A DNA stretch of 64,000 nt, taken from positions 558,001-622,000 of the forward strand of contig LSRY02000046.1 of NCBI GenBank assembly GCA_001643675.2, read 5' to 3'. Position numbers and translations under genes: made by a program. Source of the stretch: Monocercomonoides exilis. Taxonomy: Eukaryota > Preaxostyla > Oxymonadida > Polymastigidae. Below the pieces are notes generated by a model. The model ran no database searches and was not told where the DNA came from. It was given only the letters and a program-made list of their open reading frames with translations. Each line of letters begins with the position of its first letter. Within the stretch, counting starts at the first letter, position 1. This document shows positions 11,919 through 23,293 of the stretch, in pieces.

Positions 11919-14900
11919 ATGGAAAGCGAATACAAAAACACGTCCAAAGCAGAAAAAGTGGCTGAAAAGCGAGAAAACGAAAAAGAGGAAGGGTGCAGTG
12001 GGAGCGGAGAATCGGGGAGTTCGGAGAGAAAGAGGCGGCCGAAGAACTACGAGGAGCGGAGCAACTTCCTGGCGAACTTTGTGTTCCTGTTCTTCTTCCG
12101 GTATGTGTTCCGGCGGCGGCCGATCATGGACGAGGATGTGTGCGAGATCGCGGAGGCGAACTCGACGGCAGTGAACTATCCGAAGGTGAAGCAGAAGTGG
12201 GAGGCGCGCTATCGGGGGTATGTGGCAGAGCTGGCAGCATACAGCGCAGAGAAGGAGGCGTGCGAGCGGGAGGGGAGGGTGCTCGGGAGGAAGGCGCCAG
12301 CGCGGCCGTCGGTGGTGGGGATGCTGGTGTCGCTGGGCGGGTGGCGGGTGTGGGTGTCGCAGGTGCTGATTGCGCTGAGTGCCGGGCCGAAGCTGGTGGG
12401 CCCGTTCCTGCTGCGGTGGCTGCTGGAGGCGCTGGCAGCGAAGGGGGCGAACGACGCCGCGGGGCTGGAGACGCCGTTCCCGGGGGGCGTGGTGGCTGGG
12501 CTGATTGTGCTGCCGCTGTTCACAGGGCTGTGCGAGTCGAACGGGTTCCGGTTCATCATCAACACGGCCGGGCAGATCCGGACAGGGATCAGCGGGATGA
12601 TCTACGACAAGACGCTGCACCTGAACATCGCAGCGCAGACGAAGATGGATGTGGGGAAGCTGGTGGCGCTGATCTCGACAGACACGCAGAACGTGACGGA
12701 GTCGCTGATGGATGTGCTGGCGATTGTGCAGTACCCGGTGCTGCTGGTGGGGGCGCTGGTGCTGCTGATTGTGGAGATCAAGTACTACACGGCGATAGCG
12801 GTGGTGCTGGTGGTGCTGATCTTCCCGGTGCAGGGGATGATTGCGGGGCAGATGTTCAAGGGGTACAGCCTGTATCTGGAGGCGAACGAGGAGCGGCTGA
12901 AGGCGACGAACGAGATGGTGCAAGGGATGCGGGTGGTGAAGCTGGGGGGGCTGGAGTCGGTGTTTCTGGAGCGGATCGGGAAGGCGCGGCAGGTGCAGCT
13001 GGGGCACTCGGCGCACTTTGTGTTTGCGCTGCAGATGATGTACTCGTCGATGTCGGCGTTCCCGATGTTCCTGCAGACGATTGTGCTGACAGCGTATCTG
13101 AAGGGGGAGGGGATCGCAGAGGAGGAGGTGGTGTACCACTTCTACCCGATCGGGAGCATCCTGGGGCTGTTCACGTTTGCGGCGACGGCGCTGCCGATGG
13201 TGATGCAGTCGGGGACGCTGCTGGTGGCGTCGGCGCAGCGGATTGCAGAGTTTCTGCTGCTTGAGGAGCGGGAGGAGTATGTGGAGGAGCTCAGCGAGAG
13301 AGACGAAGACGAAAACGAAGAAGAAGAAGAAGAAGAGAATGGGAATGGAAGGGGAAATGGGGGAAAGAGGGAGCATGCAGTGATCATCCGGAACGGGATG
13401 TTCAAGTGGTTGGACCCGCCAGCAATCCCGCTGATGAACGAAGAGAAGGAGCAGATGGAGAAGGAAAAAAAGGCGAAGGCGCAGAGAGAGAAGGCGGAGG
13501 CGAAGAAGAGGGAGAAGAAGAACAGGGGGAAGAAGGGGAAAGAGAAAGGAAAAGAGGAAAAGTCCTCCTCCTCATCTTCTTCATCATCTTCTTCTTCTTC
13601 TGACTTTGGTGAAGGAAATGAGGAAAAGGAGAAGGGAAGAGAGGGGAAGGGGGGTTCGAGTGTGGTGCTGAGAGACATCAACCTGAAGGTGAGGAAAGGG
13701 GAGCTTGTGTTTGTGGTTGGGGCAGTGGGGAGCGGGAAGTCGTCGCTGCTGGCAGCGATGAGCGGAGACATTGCGAAGGCCGATGAGCTGAGGGAGTGTG
13801 GTGAAGAAGAGAAAAAGGAAAAGGAAAGAAAAAAAGACCGAAGTAAAGGTGAGGGGGGAGGGTGGTGGCGTTCTCGCAGACGCCGTGGATCTTCAACGGG
13901 ACATGCAAGGAGAACATCCTGTTTGAGGGGGCGATGGAGGAGGGGAAGTACCGGGAGTGTGTGTCGGTGTGCTGCCTGGAGGCAGACTTTGGGGTGCTGG
14001 GGGCAGGGGACGAGACAGCGATTGGGGAGCGGGGGATCAACCTGAGCGGGGGGCAGAAGGCGCGGCTGCAGCTGGCGCGGTGTGTGTACAGCGGGGCGGA
14101 TGTTGTGCTGCTGGACGACCCGCTGTCGGCGGTGGATGCGCATGTGGGGAAGCGGCTGTTTGAGGAGTGCATTGTGGGGCTGCTGAAGGAGCAGCGCGGG
14201 GCGACAGTGGTTCTGGCGACGAACCAGGTGCAGTATGCAGACCGGGCAGACACAGTGGTTGTGATGGAAGGAGGGCGGATTGTGGCGAAGGGGACGAAGA
14301 AGGAGCTGGAGGAGAAGGGGATCGACCTGATGCGGCTGGCGAGGAAGTGGAGGAAGGGCGGGAAGGAGAAGGAGAAAGAAAAGGAGAAAATTGAGAAAGA
14401 AAAGGAGAAAGAGGAGAAGAAGGAAAGTGAAGTGATGGAAGTGATGGAATCGGTTACAGAGAAAGAGGCAGAGACTCATCCAGCAGAAACGACAGTTGAG
14501 ACAAATACCCCTTCTCAGCCAAATTCTTCACCGATGGCTTCGCCGACACCCACAGAGGAGCAGCTGGTGTCTGATGCAAGCACACCAGCAAGCAGAGCAG
14601 AGGGAGAAGAGAAGGGAGCGAAGAAGGCGGCGATGCAGATGATGACGGAGGAGGAGCAGATGGTGTCGAGTGTGCCGTGGGGGATCTATGTGGACTATCT
14701 GGGGAAGCTAGGGAGCCCGGCGGCAGTGGGGTGCTATCTGGTGCTGCTGGTGGTGTGCGAGGGGGTGAACACGCTGAACACGTACTGGATGAACGTGGTG
14801 AGCACGCCGGGGCTGGCGGCGGGGCTGGGGTTTGACTGGAAGCTGGGGATGATGGGGGTGGTGGCGGTTGTGTTCCTGGGGCTGGTGGTGGTGCGGGCAG

Positions 14901-16612
14901 GGGTGTTCACGTCGTTCACGCGGCGGGCGAACAGGAAGATCCACGACGAGCTGGCGGCGCATGTGGCAGGGTGCCCTCCCGTGTTCTTCGACACGACGCC
15001 CACGGGGCGGATCCTGAACCGGTTCAGCAGCGACATCACGAAGACAGACACAGACCTGCCGACGACGTTCACGTATCTGCTGCAGACGTGGCTGGGGGTG
15101 GTGGGGACGTGTGTGGTGGGGGCGATCGACTGGCCGTACTTCCTGCTGTTTGTGGCGGGGGTGCTGGGGCTGCTGCACGTGATAGTGGTGGTGTACCCGC
15201 GGACGTCGCGGAACCTGACGCGGCTGGAGGGGATCACGCGGAGCCCGGTGATGGCGCAGTTCACAGAGACGGTGACGGGGGCGGGGCTGAGCACGATCCG
15301 GCTGGGGCGGCGGGAGGGGGTGTGGGAGGGGCGGTTTGCAGAGAAGGTGGATGTGTGGGGGTCGGCGTTTGTGCTGGTGCGGGAGGGGCTGCAGTGGGCG
15401 AACGTGATGATCCAGGGGATCTGCTGTGTGTTCACGGTGGGGGTGACGGTGCTGGGGTGGCACTTCATGGGGGCGTCGAGCGTGGGGCTGGCGGTGTCGG
15501 CGTCGTACAACCTGGGGTGGCAGGGGACGCTGCTGGTGACGATGGGGGTGCTTGTGGAGTCGACGATGACGAACCTGGAGCGGATCCGGTTCTACTCGAC
15601 GCGGCTGCCGCAGGAGACGAAGCGGGTGGAGGTGGAGCCCGAGGCAAGCTGGCCGAGCGAGGGGGCGGTGTCGTTCGAGGATGTGTCGTTCCGGTACCGG
15701 CCGGGGCTGCCGCTGGTGCTGAAGGATGTGTCGTTCAAGATCCGAGGAGGGGAGAAGGTCGGGGTGTGCGGGCGGACAGGGGCCGGGAAGACGAGCCTGG
15801 TGCAGGCGCTGTTCCGGCTGGTGGAGCTGGACCCGGCGCTGATGCCGCAGCTGATCGATGTGGACACGGGGCTGCCTGTGGAGCAGGAGCAGGAGCAGCC
15901 AACAACTACTCAATCTTCAAGCTCAAGTTCTTCATTGGCACAGATGGAAGAAGGGGGCTGTGTTGGAAAGGAGAAGGAGCAGAACAGCGGGCGGATTGTG
16001 ATTGACGGGGTGGACATCTCGAAGGTGGGGCTGGGGCGGCTTCGGAGGTCGATGGCGATCATCCCGCAAGACCCGACGCTGTTTGAGGGGACAGTGCGGA
16101 TGAACCTGGACCTGGGAGGGAAGCAGAGCGACGAGCGGCTGTGGGCAGTGCTGGAGCAGGCAGAGATGGGGGAGGTGGTGCGGGGCATGGAGGGCGGGCT
16201 GGAGGGCCATGTGGCAGAGGGCGGGGCGAACCTGAGCTGCGGGCAGCGGCAGCTGCTGTGCCTGGCGCGGGCGATTGTGGACGAGTGCAAGATTGTGGTG
16301 CTGGACGAGGCGACAGCGAATGTGGATGCAGAGACCGACAGCAAGATCCAGCACACGATCCGGACATCGTTTGCGGGGCAGACAGCGATCATCATTGCGC
16401 ATCGGCTGCACACGATTGTGGGGTGCGACCGGATCCTGGTGATGGACAAGGGGGAGGCGAAGGAGCTGGACACGCCGCAGGCGCTGATGAAAGACCCGGC
16501 ATCGCTGTTCTCGCAGCTGCTGGCACACTCGGGGCTGGGCAGCAAGGGGGTGAGTGGTGCGAGTGAGTGTGAGGCAGGGAAGAGGGAAGGGGAAAAGGAA
16601 CATGAAGAATAG
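11919..16612 (+). CDS. ABCC (MRP-type) ABC transporter, copy 1, with a frame break at ~13830-13858
   Basis: A full ABCC half-repeat layout of about 1563 aa once the break is allowed for. TMD1 is at ~100-450. NBD1 has Walker A VGAVGSGKSS (~600), signature LSGGQ (~708) and Walker B VVLLDDPLSAVDAHVG (~728). TMD2 is at ~930-1230. NBD2 has Walker A GRTGAGKTS (~1284), LSCGQ (~1437), Walker B IVVLDEATANVD (~1457) and an H-loop (IIAHRLHT). NBD1 has Asp in place of the catalytic Glu, as usual in ABCC, whose members export organic anions and conjugates. Acidic, Lys and Ser low-complexity inserts flank NBD1 and interrupt NBD2. Two extra bases relative to copy 2 (A7 versus A6, and G6 versus G5) shift the frame before the NBD1 Q-loop. 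Both are in homopolymers, so sequencing error is likely. The first ATG is at 11919. Codons are extremely G/C-ending. Confidence 0.88.
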
Positions 16613-18242
16613 AAGGGAGTGAAAAATTAGAAAATGAGAAAGAGAGAGAAGAGAGAGTGTGTGTGAAATGTTTTGATTGGATGGAAAGAGAAGGGTTGAG
16701 GGGAGGAATGAGGTGAATGGAAGATGACAGAGGCAGCGAGCGGCTGTTCTGAACAACTGTGAACTGTCAAGTGTAAGTTATTGATTTCGATTTGTTATGT
16801 TTTCTCTTTTTGCATATTTATTGATTACAAATACTTTCTGGCTGTTTGTTGTGTGGATGCTTTTGAGAGGTTATTTATTTGTTAATTTGTTTTTTTGAAA
16901 GGAAGACAGCAACTGTGGTGCCTGATTTCCTTGGTCGCCTGTCTTCGCTGGAGAAGAGCAGGCGATGCAAGGCTGTGATATATCTTCGGTTATGCCTTTT
17001 TTGCTGGATGCTCTTTCTCTTTCTCTTTCTCTTTCTCTTTCTCTTTCTCTTTCTCTTTTATTGATTTTGTTTGCAACATTCATTTATTTTGATGTTTTTT
17101 TCATTGTGTTTCTTTTTGGTTGGGGAGTTGCCCGTTGTGGAGAGGCACAGTCTTGTTTTTTTACAAAAAATCAACGTTTTCTTGATTCCTTCCTTTTGTT
17201 CTCGTTATGTTGTTTTCATTGTCTTTTATTTTTATTCTTTTTCTTTTTTGTTGTGTTTGAGAATGGTTAGGTTTTTTTGGGGTGGGGATGAACTGGGTTG
17301 TGGAATGAATCAGTGAGAATAAACACGAAATGATTCATTCGCGATTTGTTTGTTTGTTTGTTTGTTAAGCTCCAAAGAAGCTGTTTTTGTGGGGATTGTT
17401 GTGGCTTTGATGGCAGCGAGAAACAAATGCTTTGCTTGTTCCATTTTGGGGGGAAAATGCAAGAGTTTCGAGGCACTTTCAGCCCACTTTCTTTTTCTTT
17501 GGATGAAGGAAGATCCTCATTTTCCATCTCCTGCTTTGTGTTTTTGAAAGAAAGTGAAGGATAAGGAGTGTCGTTGTGTGGCAAAGGCCAGTTGACTGTT
17601 GATGAGGATGTTTTGTGTGTGTTGTGTGTTTGTGTTTGCTTCACTGGGAAGGAAAATGGGTTGAACCGATTGCAGAAAGGCCAATGAGAAACAGGGTATT
17701 TTGGGAAGATTGAACCCTCGCAATCCACACAACGAGCTTCTTTGTTGACATTGTTTGATTTTTGAATTTTGTTTTTGAAAGAGTTCGTTCATTCGTTTCC
17801 TTTCATCTTTGTCTTTGTGGAAGGGCAGCTGGGTGCACACAGCCTCCAAGTGTGCAGTGCTGCTTCATTTTGTGTTCTTCCTGTTCTTTTTGTTCTTTTT
17901 GTTTTTGCTCTTCAACACACTTTGCAGCCTCTGGGCGTGTTTCTGTGTGTGTTTTCTGCTTTTGCTCTTTTTTGGAGTCTTTTCGCCTGAAACAGCCAGC
18001 AAAGACCAAAAACGCATCTGAATCTGCCTGTTTATCTCCAAAACACCAGAAACGGTGCTTTCGCTCAACAACTCAAAAAAGAAAAGAAAAAGAAAAGTGC
18101 ATTTGCTTAAAAAGTGAAGTGATTGAAAATGAAAAGGAAAAGGGGGAGGAAAAAAACGATATGAGGTGGGAAGTTTGACTGTGGAAGTGAAAGTGAAGTT
18201 GTTCTGCTCATCGGCCTTGCACGAGGAAAGCGAAAGTGCTGG
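16613..18242. other. Convergent intergenic region of arm 1 with a weak minus-strand ORF candidate
   Basis: The 3' ends of the ABCC (+) and DHHC (-) genes face each other across 1.6 kb. It contains a CTCTTT hexamer microsatellite and many T runs, and seven of the twelve length differences between the arms fall between 16807 and 17970. On the minus strand, 17267-17728 is open for 153 aa (begins MDCEGSIFPKYPVSHWPFCNRF, with CxxC just at its start) and is duplicated in arm 2. Its composition (Asn/Lys/Pro/Ser) is not convincing, so I give it little weight as a gene. Confidence 0.35.
17011..17058. repeat. (CTCTTT)8 microsatellite
   Basis: Eight perfect CTCTTT units, followed by T and A. The partner copy at 41141-41188 also has exactly eight units (AAAGAG). 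An unstable microsatellite of identical length in both arms supports very recent common origin or homogenisation. Confidence 0.9.
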
Positions 18243-20469
18243 TCAAATTCCAAACGATTCATTCAACGCTCTGCTGGCCTCTTCTGCATCTGTGTGGGCA
18301 GACAACGGAGTGGAAGAGGAAGAGGAAGAGGAAGAGGATGATGAAGCAGCAGTCAGAGTGATTTGTGTGATGGCAGCATGGCTGTCAGCGGAGTGCTCAT
18401 CCTGTTGTTCAGCCAGAGGCTGCATGTGCTGCTCTGACGATGCAGATGCACTTGGCCCTGCTGATTCTGAAGGTGCAAACTTGTGAAGAGGATTCGGAGC
18501 AGAGTGCGCGAACACTGCTGTGGCGGGCGTCAGCCCATCATCTGGAAGGACGGGCAGAACAAAAGGATTCCACCACCTCCAATCAGCCAGACACCAAATA
18601 CAACAAGTTAAAAAAAAATGAAAATAAATAAAAATTGAAAAGAAAAATCATAAATGCGAAATTGCGATATTGGTCGTGAAGTCTCCCCCATATCCTCCCA
18701 CCACCCCCTCTTTTCAGCACATACTGCCTTCTGTTTGTCCCCAGCGTGCCCTCCATGTTTTTCCCTGCTGTCCCTCGGTCGAACATCTCCACCACACCCT
18801 CGTCGAACTCGTCGTCCAGCGTCGTCAGGTTCCGCCGGATCAGCGACACATGGAACAGCAGCAGGAACAGCGCCGACAGCGCCAGCGTCACACAGATCAC
18901 ACACATCGCAAACACAAAGATCGTCCCCCCATCCTCCCCAAACGGCTCTGGCGACTGCTCACCCCAAACCCAATTCCATTCCCAAAACCCAACCAGACAG
19001 GCATGGGCATGTGCACAGCATTTGCAAACAACAGAATGAGCAAGTCAAAAAAAAAAAATGAAAAGAGAGAGAAAGAGAAACAAATTCAATCACATTCATT
19101 TTTAACCACCACTCAATCCAATTCAAATTCAAATGCAACTCTCACACACACAGAGAACATACCATGAAAAGGACAATCCCGCCCAGCACAGAATACATCA
19201 GCGCCACAATCACTGTGTACAGCAGAAACAGGATGAAGAACTTGTGGTTGTATGCCCCAACACACGTCCCCACCCACGGACCTGCCACCCACCACATCCC
19301 ATCCAGAAATAACACAAAAAAAGAGAAAGAGAGAAAAATGAATATGAACAAATGCCTCAAATCCAATCCAAAAAAGAAAGAAAAAATTGAATTTCGCTTT
19401 CTCTCACTCTCACTCTCTCTCTTGTTCACACAGTGGTGGTCCATCTTCATCACACATCGCTTGCAGATCGAGCAGTGGTGCGCCCGCTCCGGCCGTACAC
19501 GCCCGCACTCCTTGCAAAATGTCATGTTGTATCTCCTCTGCACCTGCGCCTCCCCGCTCGGTGCTGCCCCCACCAAGCTCCCCTGCAGCGGCTGTGTGTC
19601 TGCAGCCACCCCCACAGAACACACGGTCACAAAAAAAAGCAATTAAAAAAGCAAATAGAGCAGCCAAGAACAAGCCACACACCAGACGCACCATCATCCT
19701 CCATCTCAATCTGCTGCCCACTCTCACCACTCTCACCACTTTCCCCATTCCCTGTGCTCCCTGCTTCCCACCCCACCTCTCCAAACACCCCCGGCCCGTG
19801 CAGCACAGGCCCCGATGACCCGATCGTGTGGTCCACTTCGTACACCCCAACTACCCTTGCGCCAAGTGAGACAGATTGCAAAGGCAGGCAAAACACATTC
19901 TGCCGCAGGCTGAACTCGTTGTATGTCTTCGTCGCCTGCTCCACCCACCACTCCGGAGGCGTCCCTGCACAGCCCCACAACCACACACAACCCCAACAGC
20001 CAGTCAAAATAAACCATAAAAAAATCAAAGAAGAACAGCACACCTGGGTCAGTCCAACTGCGCACAAGCACAAAGCCAAAAAAAACAAAAGAAAAATGCA
20101 AAAAAATAGTGATTGAAGAGGAAAATTGCAAAGGAGAGGCCACAAACAACGTTGCGTTGTACGCTGCAACCTCCAGCACCAGCAGCCCGAAAAACACGAC
20201 AGACACCCCCACAGCCACAAAAGGCGAAAACGACCACAAAAACGGGATTACCCACCCCGCAAAGCACACCCCCACCGACACCTGGATGGAGCTGCCCCGC
20301 ATAAAAAATATATATATAAACAGAAAAGCAGAAAATGCACCCGTCAGCACACACGCACCAGCCACACCAAAAGCGCTCCAAACCTCACCATCACAAGCAT
20401 GCACCACCCCAGCGGGTCGTTGCAGCACCCCCCGCAGTCCCGAAATCGGTAGCATTCTCTTTTCCCCAT
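18243..20469 (-). CDS. DHHC-type protein S-acyltransferase (palmitoyltransferase), copy 1
   Basis: Identical in sequence to the copy at 37729-39955, where the exon structure is described; positions here are 58198 minus those. It encodes four likely membrane segments, the TDPG motif after TM2, the Cys-rich domain ending in RAHHCSICKRC...KMDHHCPWVGTCVGAYN, and a TTxE-like segment (NLTTLDDE) after TM4. DHHC enzymes attach palmitate to cysteines of membrane proteins through an acyl-enzyme intermediate on the DHHC cysteine, which is present here; an intron splits that codon. It is convergent with the ABCC gene. Codon use is GC-rich like the ABCC gene, while its introns are T-rich. Confidence 0.82.
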
Positions 20470-20546
20470 CGTTCTGCTTGCGCCGCTCCTCACAGCTTTT
20501 CAGCCGCAAAAACAAAAAAAATGCGAAAATGCGAATTTATGTTGGG

Positions 20547-20776
20547 CACAAATTGGAGAAAATTTTTGAATTTCACAATAATCCTAAACAATTGTGGAAT
20601 AATCTGAGCTAGTAATTTGAAATGTATTTTGATGAAACTTCTGCAATTCTAAGTGGGGAAAATGAAATATTAATCATTTATTCAAAAAAAATACCAGAAG
20701 AAATACAAAACCAAATGAATTCCAAGCTATTGTTTATTTCAATTTGTTGATGAAATACTCTTTGAAATGTTGCAAT
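20547..20776. repeat. Diverged inner shoulder of the inverted repeat (left)
   Basis: Beyond the near-identical arm, this ~230 bp still aligns to the reverse complement of 37429-37651, with many substitutions and small indels. Clear blocks are TAAACAATTGTGGA, AAAATACAAAA/TCAAATGAATT, CAAGCTATT, and GATGAAATAC(T/G)CTTTGAAATGTTGCA. Homology ends at the hAT insertion. A short frame (about 20621-20750, MYFDETSAILSGENE...) may be a remnant of coding sequence. The step from ~100% to clearly lower identity is abrupt. Confidence 0.8.
20769..20776. repeat. hAT target-site duplication, left copy (GTTGCAAT)
   Basis: The 8 bp GTTGCAAT immediately left of the transposon is repeated perfectly at 26881-26888 on its right. 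Eight-bp duplications are the hallmark of hAT insertion. The equivalent site in the right shoulder (37429-37434) reads GTTGCA on the complementary strand without an insertion. Confidence 0.95.
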
Positions 20777-20791
20777 TAAGCCTTTGCGACA
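20777..20791 (+). repeat. hAT left terminal inverted repeat
   Basis: TAAGCCTTTGCGACA, the exact reverse complement of 26866-26880. The terminal TA and ~15-bp length suit the hAT superfamily. Confidence 0.95.
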
Positions 20792-20845
20792 AGGAAAAAT
20801 TGAACGATGATTGTCGGTCGATTGGAAAAACCAATGTAGAATTTT

Positions 20846-20850
<5 letters not shown>

Positions 20851-20928
<78 letters not shown>
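20851..20928. repeat. 78-nt uninterrupted T run
   Basis: An unbroken run of T inside the left end of the hAT element. The true length is unreliable because such runs collapse or expand during sequencing. It could be a captured poly-A tail read on the opposite strand, but no flanking element supports that. Confidence 0.85.
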
Positions 20929-20929
<1 letters not shown>

Positions 20930-21726
20930 AGACATGAAAGTTTTTATCTGTGTTGAATAATTCGATTGAACAAAAACAAATAAATAAATAACAAAAAAAT
21001 TTAAGAAAAAAGTTTAAATTTTTCAAAGATCAAAAATACCATAATTATAAATAATTTTATCCTAATAATGGGTTTGATCAAAATAATTAATTGTTTAACT
21101 GATGAATCGTTAAATATAAAGTGTTGTAAGCTTCGCATTTCATAAATATTTATGGCATATATTTAATGTCTATAGTATGTTTTTTGCTTCTCGCCAATTT
21201 CATTTTGTTCTCAAAAATGATCTTTGTTAATGAACTATTATTTCACTCTCGCATTTTTCAATGCACAATCATTTCAACGTGTTTGAGAATTTTAAGAATT
21301 TGCTAATTTCATAGGTAGTGGATGATTGAGCATAAGCTTTTAGAAATTTCACACACTTTTACGATCCTTTAAAATTTTGATTTGAATTGTGTTTTGATTA
21401 TTTTCATTTTATTGTTTTTGTATAGATTTCAATTGATTTTTTAAAATAAACGCAATTTCAAATCGATAATTGAATAAAAGTTTATTTTTTCAAAGAAAAA
21501 TTTAGATTTTTAGTGTTTGAAAGTTGAGAAAATTATTAAATGTTTTAACTGTAGATTTTTCACAATAATTTTAACTCTTTCATTTGAAAAAATATCAAAG
21601 AATGAACTTTGAAATATTAACAATTTGAGAATGACACATTTAAGCAAGTTCAGAAGGTTTTTGAGAAACTGAGATGCAGACATAGACCAGGAGCAGTGAA
21701 GGAAAGTCGCACGGGAGGCGTGGAAA

Positions 21727-22779
21727 ATGAAAAAGGATATGAAAATGAAGTTTGTTTATGAGAAGCGGTTTTTGTATTCGGAATCAGAAGAGCTTCTTCT
21801 TTCTGAGAGTGGGAAAACCGAATATATCTTGTGGAGAGACTCAGACAAGATCCCTCAATGGATATAGGAAAAGGAGGAAGACGAAGAAACAGAAGAGGAA
21901 ACGAGAAAGAGATTTCCAGAGTCATCCGTTTCATCCACTTCAACGAGTGATTCAGATTCAACTTTTGTTCGATCGAAGAGTCTGTGCCCAACAACCTCAT
22001 CAATGTCGAACTTGGTGGATGCAATGGCATGCTCATCTACTCATGAGAAACTGATTGTGGATTTGAGGGATTCTCTGTTCATGTTGCTTCATGGAAGGAA
22101 CGAGAAAAAGGAGATGGCGATTGGCACTTTGAAGGAGAGAGAAGTGACAGCTGCTCGGGTTTTATTGGAGGTGGCGAATGAGACAATTTCACTCGTTTTG
22201 TGAGACGGAAGATCTGCTTTTATCGTTAGCTAGTCTGAGTCCTCATGTTGCGTTGTTCTCTGAGCATGCCATCACCTGCATTTATCTTTATTCAGATTGT
22301 TTTGATGATTCCGATTCGTAATCAATCTCTTCAAGCTCCGCAATTGAAATATCTCATTTGATGTTCCGATGATAAGCGAGAGATTCGTAGATTCACTACT
22401 GCTCCCATCTGTTCTTGAGGATGAGGATGACACCATGAAGGAGTGTTTGAGGTGGAAAGTGGCAGAGCTACTGACAAATAAGAAGATGGAAGCAACGAAT
22501 GAATCAGCTGTACTCTCGATTGGAATGATGCTGTGGGAGCGTTTGACACTCCAGATCCCATTTGGGGAGTACGACACAGTGATTACAGGAAACAAGATTA
22601 CCAAAGGAGAAAGAATAAACGCTTCTGTAGTCAGCATGTCAACATATTTTGAGTCTGTAAAAGCGTTCGTAGCATCAAAAGCATCATGTAGACCAACATT
22701 TGCCGAATTGAAAAAACCGTTTGTTCAGTATTTTTCAAAAGGAACTGTGTTTGGAACAGAATCCGATGCAATTTCTTGA
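21727..22779 (+). pseudogene. Decayed TKL-type protein kinase fragment inside the hAT element
   Basis: The C-terminal part, in the frame opened at 22369, reads ECLRWKVAELL...ESAVLSIGMMLWERLTLQIPFGEYD and later SCRPTFAELKKPFVQYF. This matches kinase subdomains VIII-XI (APE helix, DVYSFGxxLWE, xRPTF-EL). Upstream pieces (NLVDAMACSSTHEKLIVDLRDSLFMLLHGRNEKKEMAIG, shown in part) look like the linker region of the same family. The frame is broken by TAG at 21865-21867, a frameshift near 22183 (then TGA at 22201), and TAA at 22319-22321. The Gly-loop, VAIK, HRD and DFG segments are absent, and the subdomain IX Asp is Ala. It cannot encode an active kinase. It lies between the left TIR and the transposase, so it is cargo of the transposon. 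Confidence 0.75.
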
Positions 22780-23293
22780 AGAAAATAGCAAATAAAAGCA
22801 AAAAAATAGCGGAAGCGTGCAAAATGGATTCATGGAATACTCATGAGATGTTCATCCTGAGACATTTTGAAAGAATTTTTTATATAAGTTAAGAAAATAA
22901 GAAGTTTTTCAATCGGTCGAAGGATTATAACCTTTTTTGCTGGAATGATCAAAAGTTTTGCTCAAGAAAAGATGGAAGATAGATATTAAAAAAAATTGAT
23001 GAGGAAGTCAGTATTCATGTGACTTCATAAATTGTTAACATATGTTTTTGCATGGAGATGCTGTTCGTGAAAGAGAAAATTAGAGAATGTTAACAATTTT
23101 TGTTTGAAAATGCATCATATCGAAAAATAAAGTCAACTTATGCATTAAAAAAATGTTTGTTTATGAACTTATGGAGATGTGATTTAAAAATAATAATTGT
23201 CAAAATTTCAAAAATAGAAATTGCTTTATATTGAAAAGCGTTATATGATAAATAACAAAGGAGCATATTAAATGAACAAAAATGAAAAAAAAA

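Larger units (their letters stand above)
10386..20546. repeat. Left arm of giant inverted repeat (palindrome arm 1, ~10.16 kb)
   Basis: Reverse complement of 37652-47808. The coordinate sum of paired bases is 58194 at the outer end and 58198 at the inner end. The change is fully explained by twelve 1-base homopolymer differences: near 13105 (G5/G6), 13830 (A7/A6), 13855 (G6/G5), 14762 (G5/G4), T-run differences between 16807 and 17970, and 18076 (A6/A7). I found no substitution. The arm contains a truncated gene end, an ABCC transporter and a DHHC gene. The outer boundary is sharp, and the inner boundary passes abruptly into diverged but homologous sequence. Confidence 0.95.

Noticed and set aside
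11862-16566. Long open frames antisense to or offset from the ABCC gene (up to about 500 aa)
   Set aside because: They arise from the extreme GC3 of the ABCC codons, are rich in His/Arg/Pro or Gly/Ala, and lack any domain.
17267-17728. Duplicated 153-aa frame as a firm gene
   Set aside because: Biased Asn/Lys/Pro/Ser composition, no domain, and flanking length differences between the arms; left as a weak candidate only.
20777-20928. Poly-T run as the tail of a SINE or LINE
   Set aside because: No promoter boxes, no reverse-transcriptase frame and no target-site duplication around the run; it lies within the hAT boundaries.
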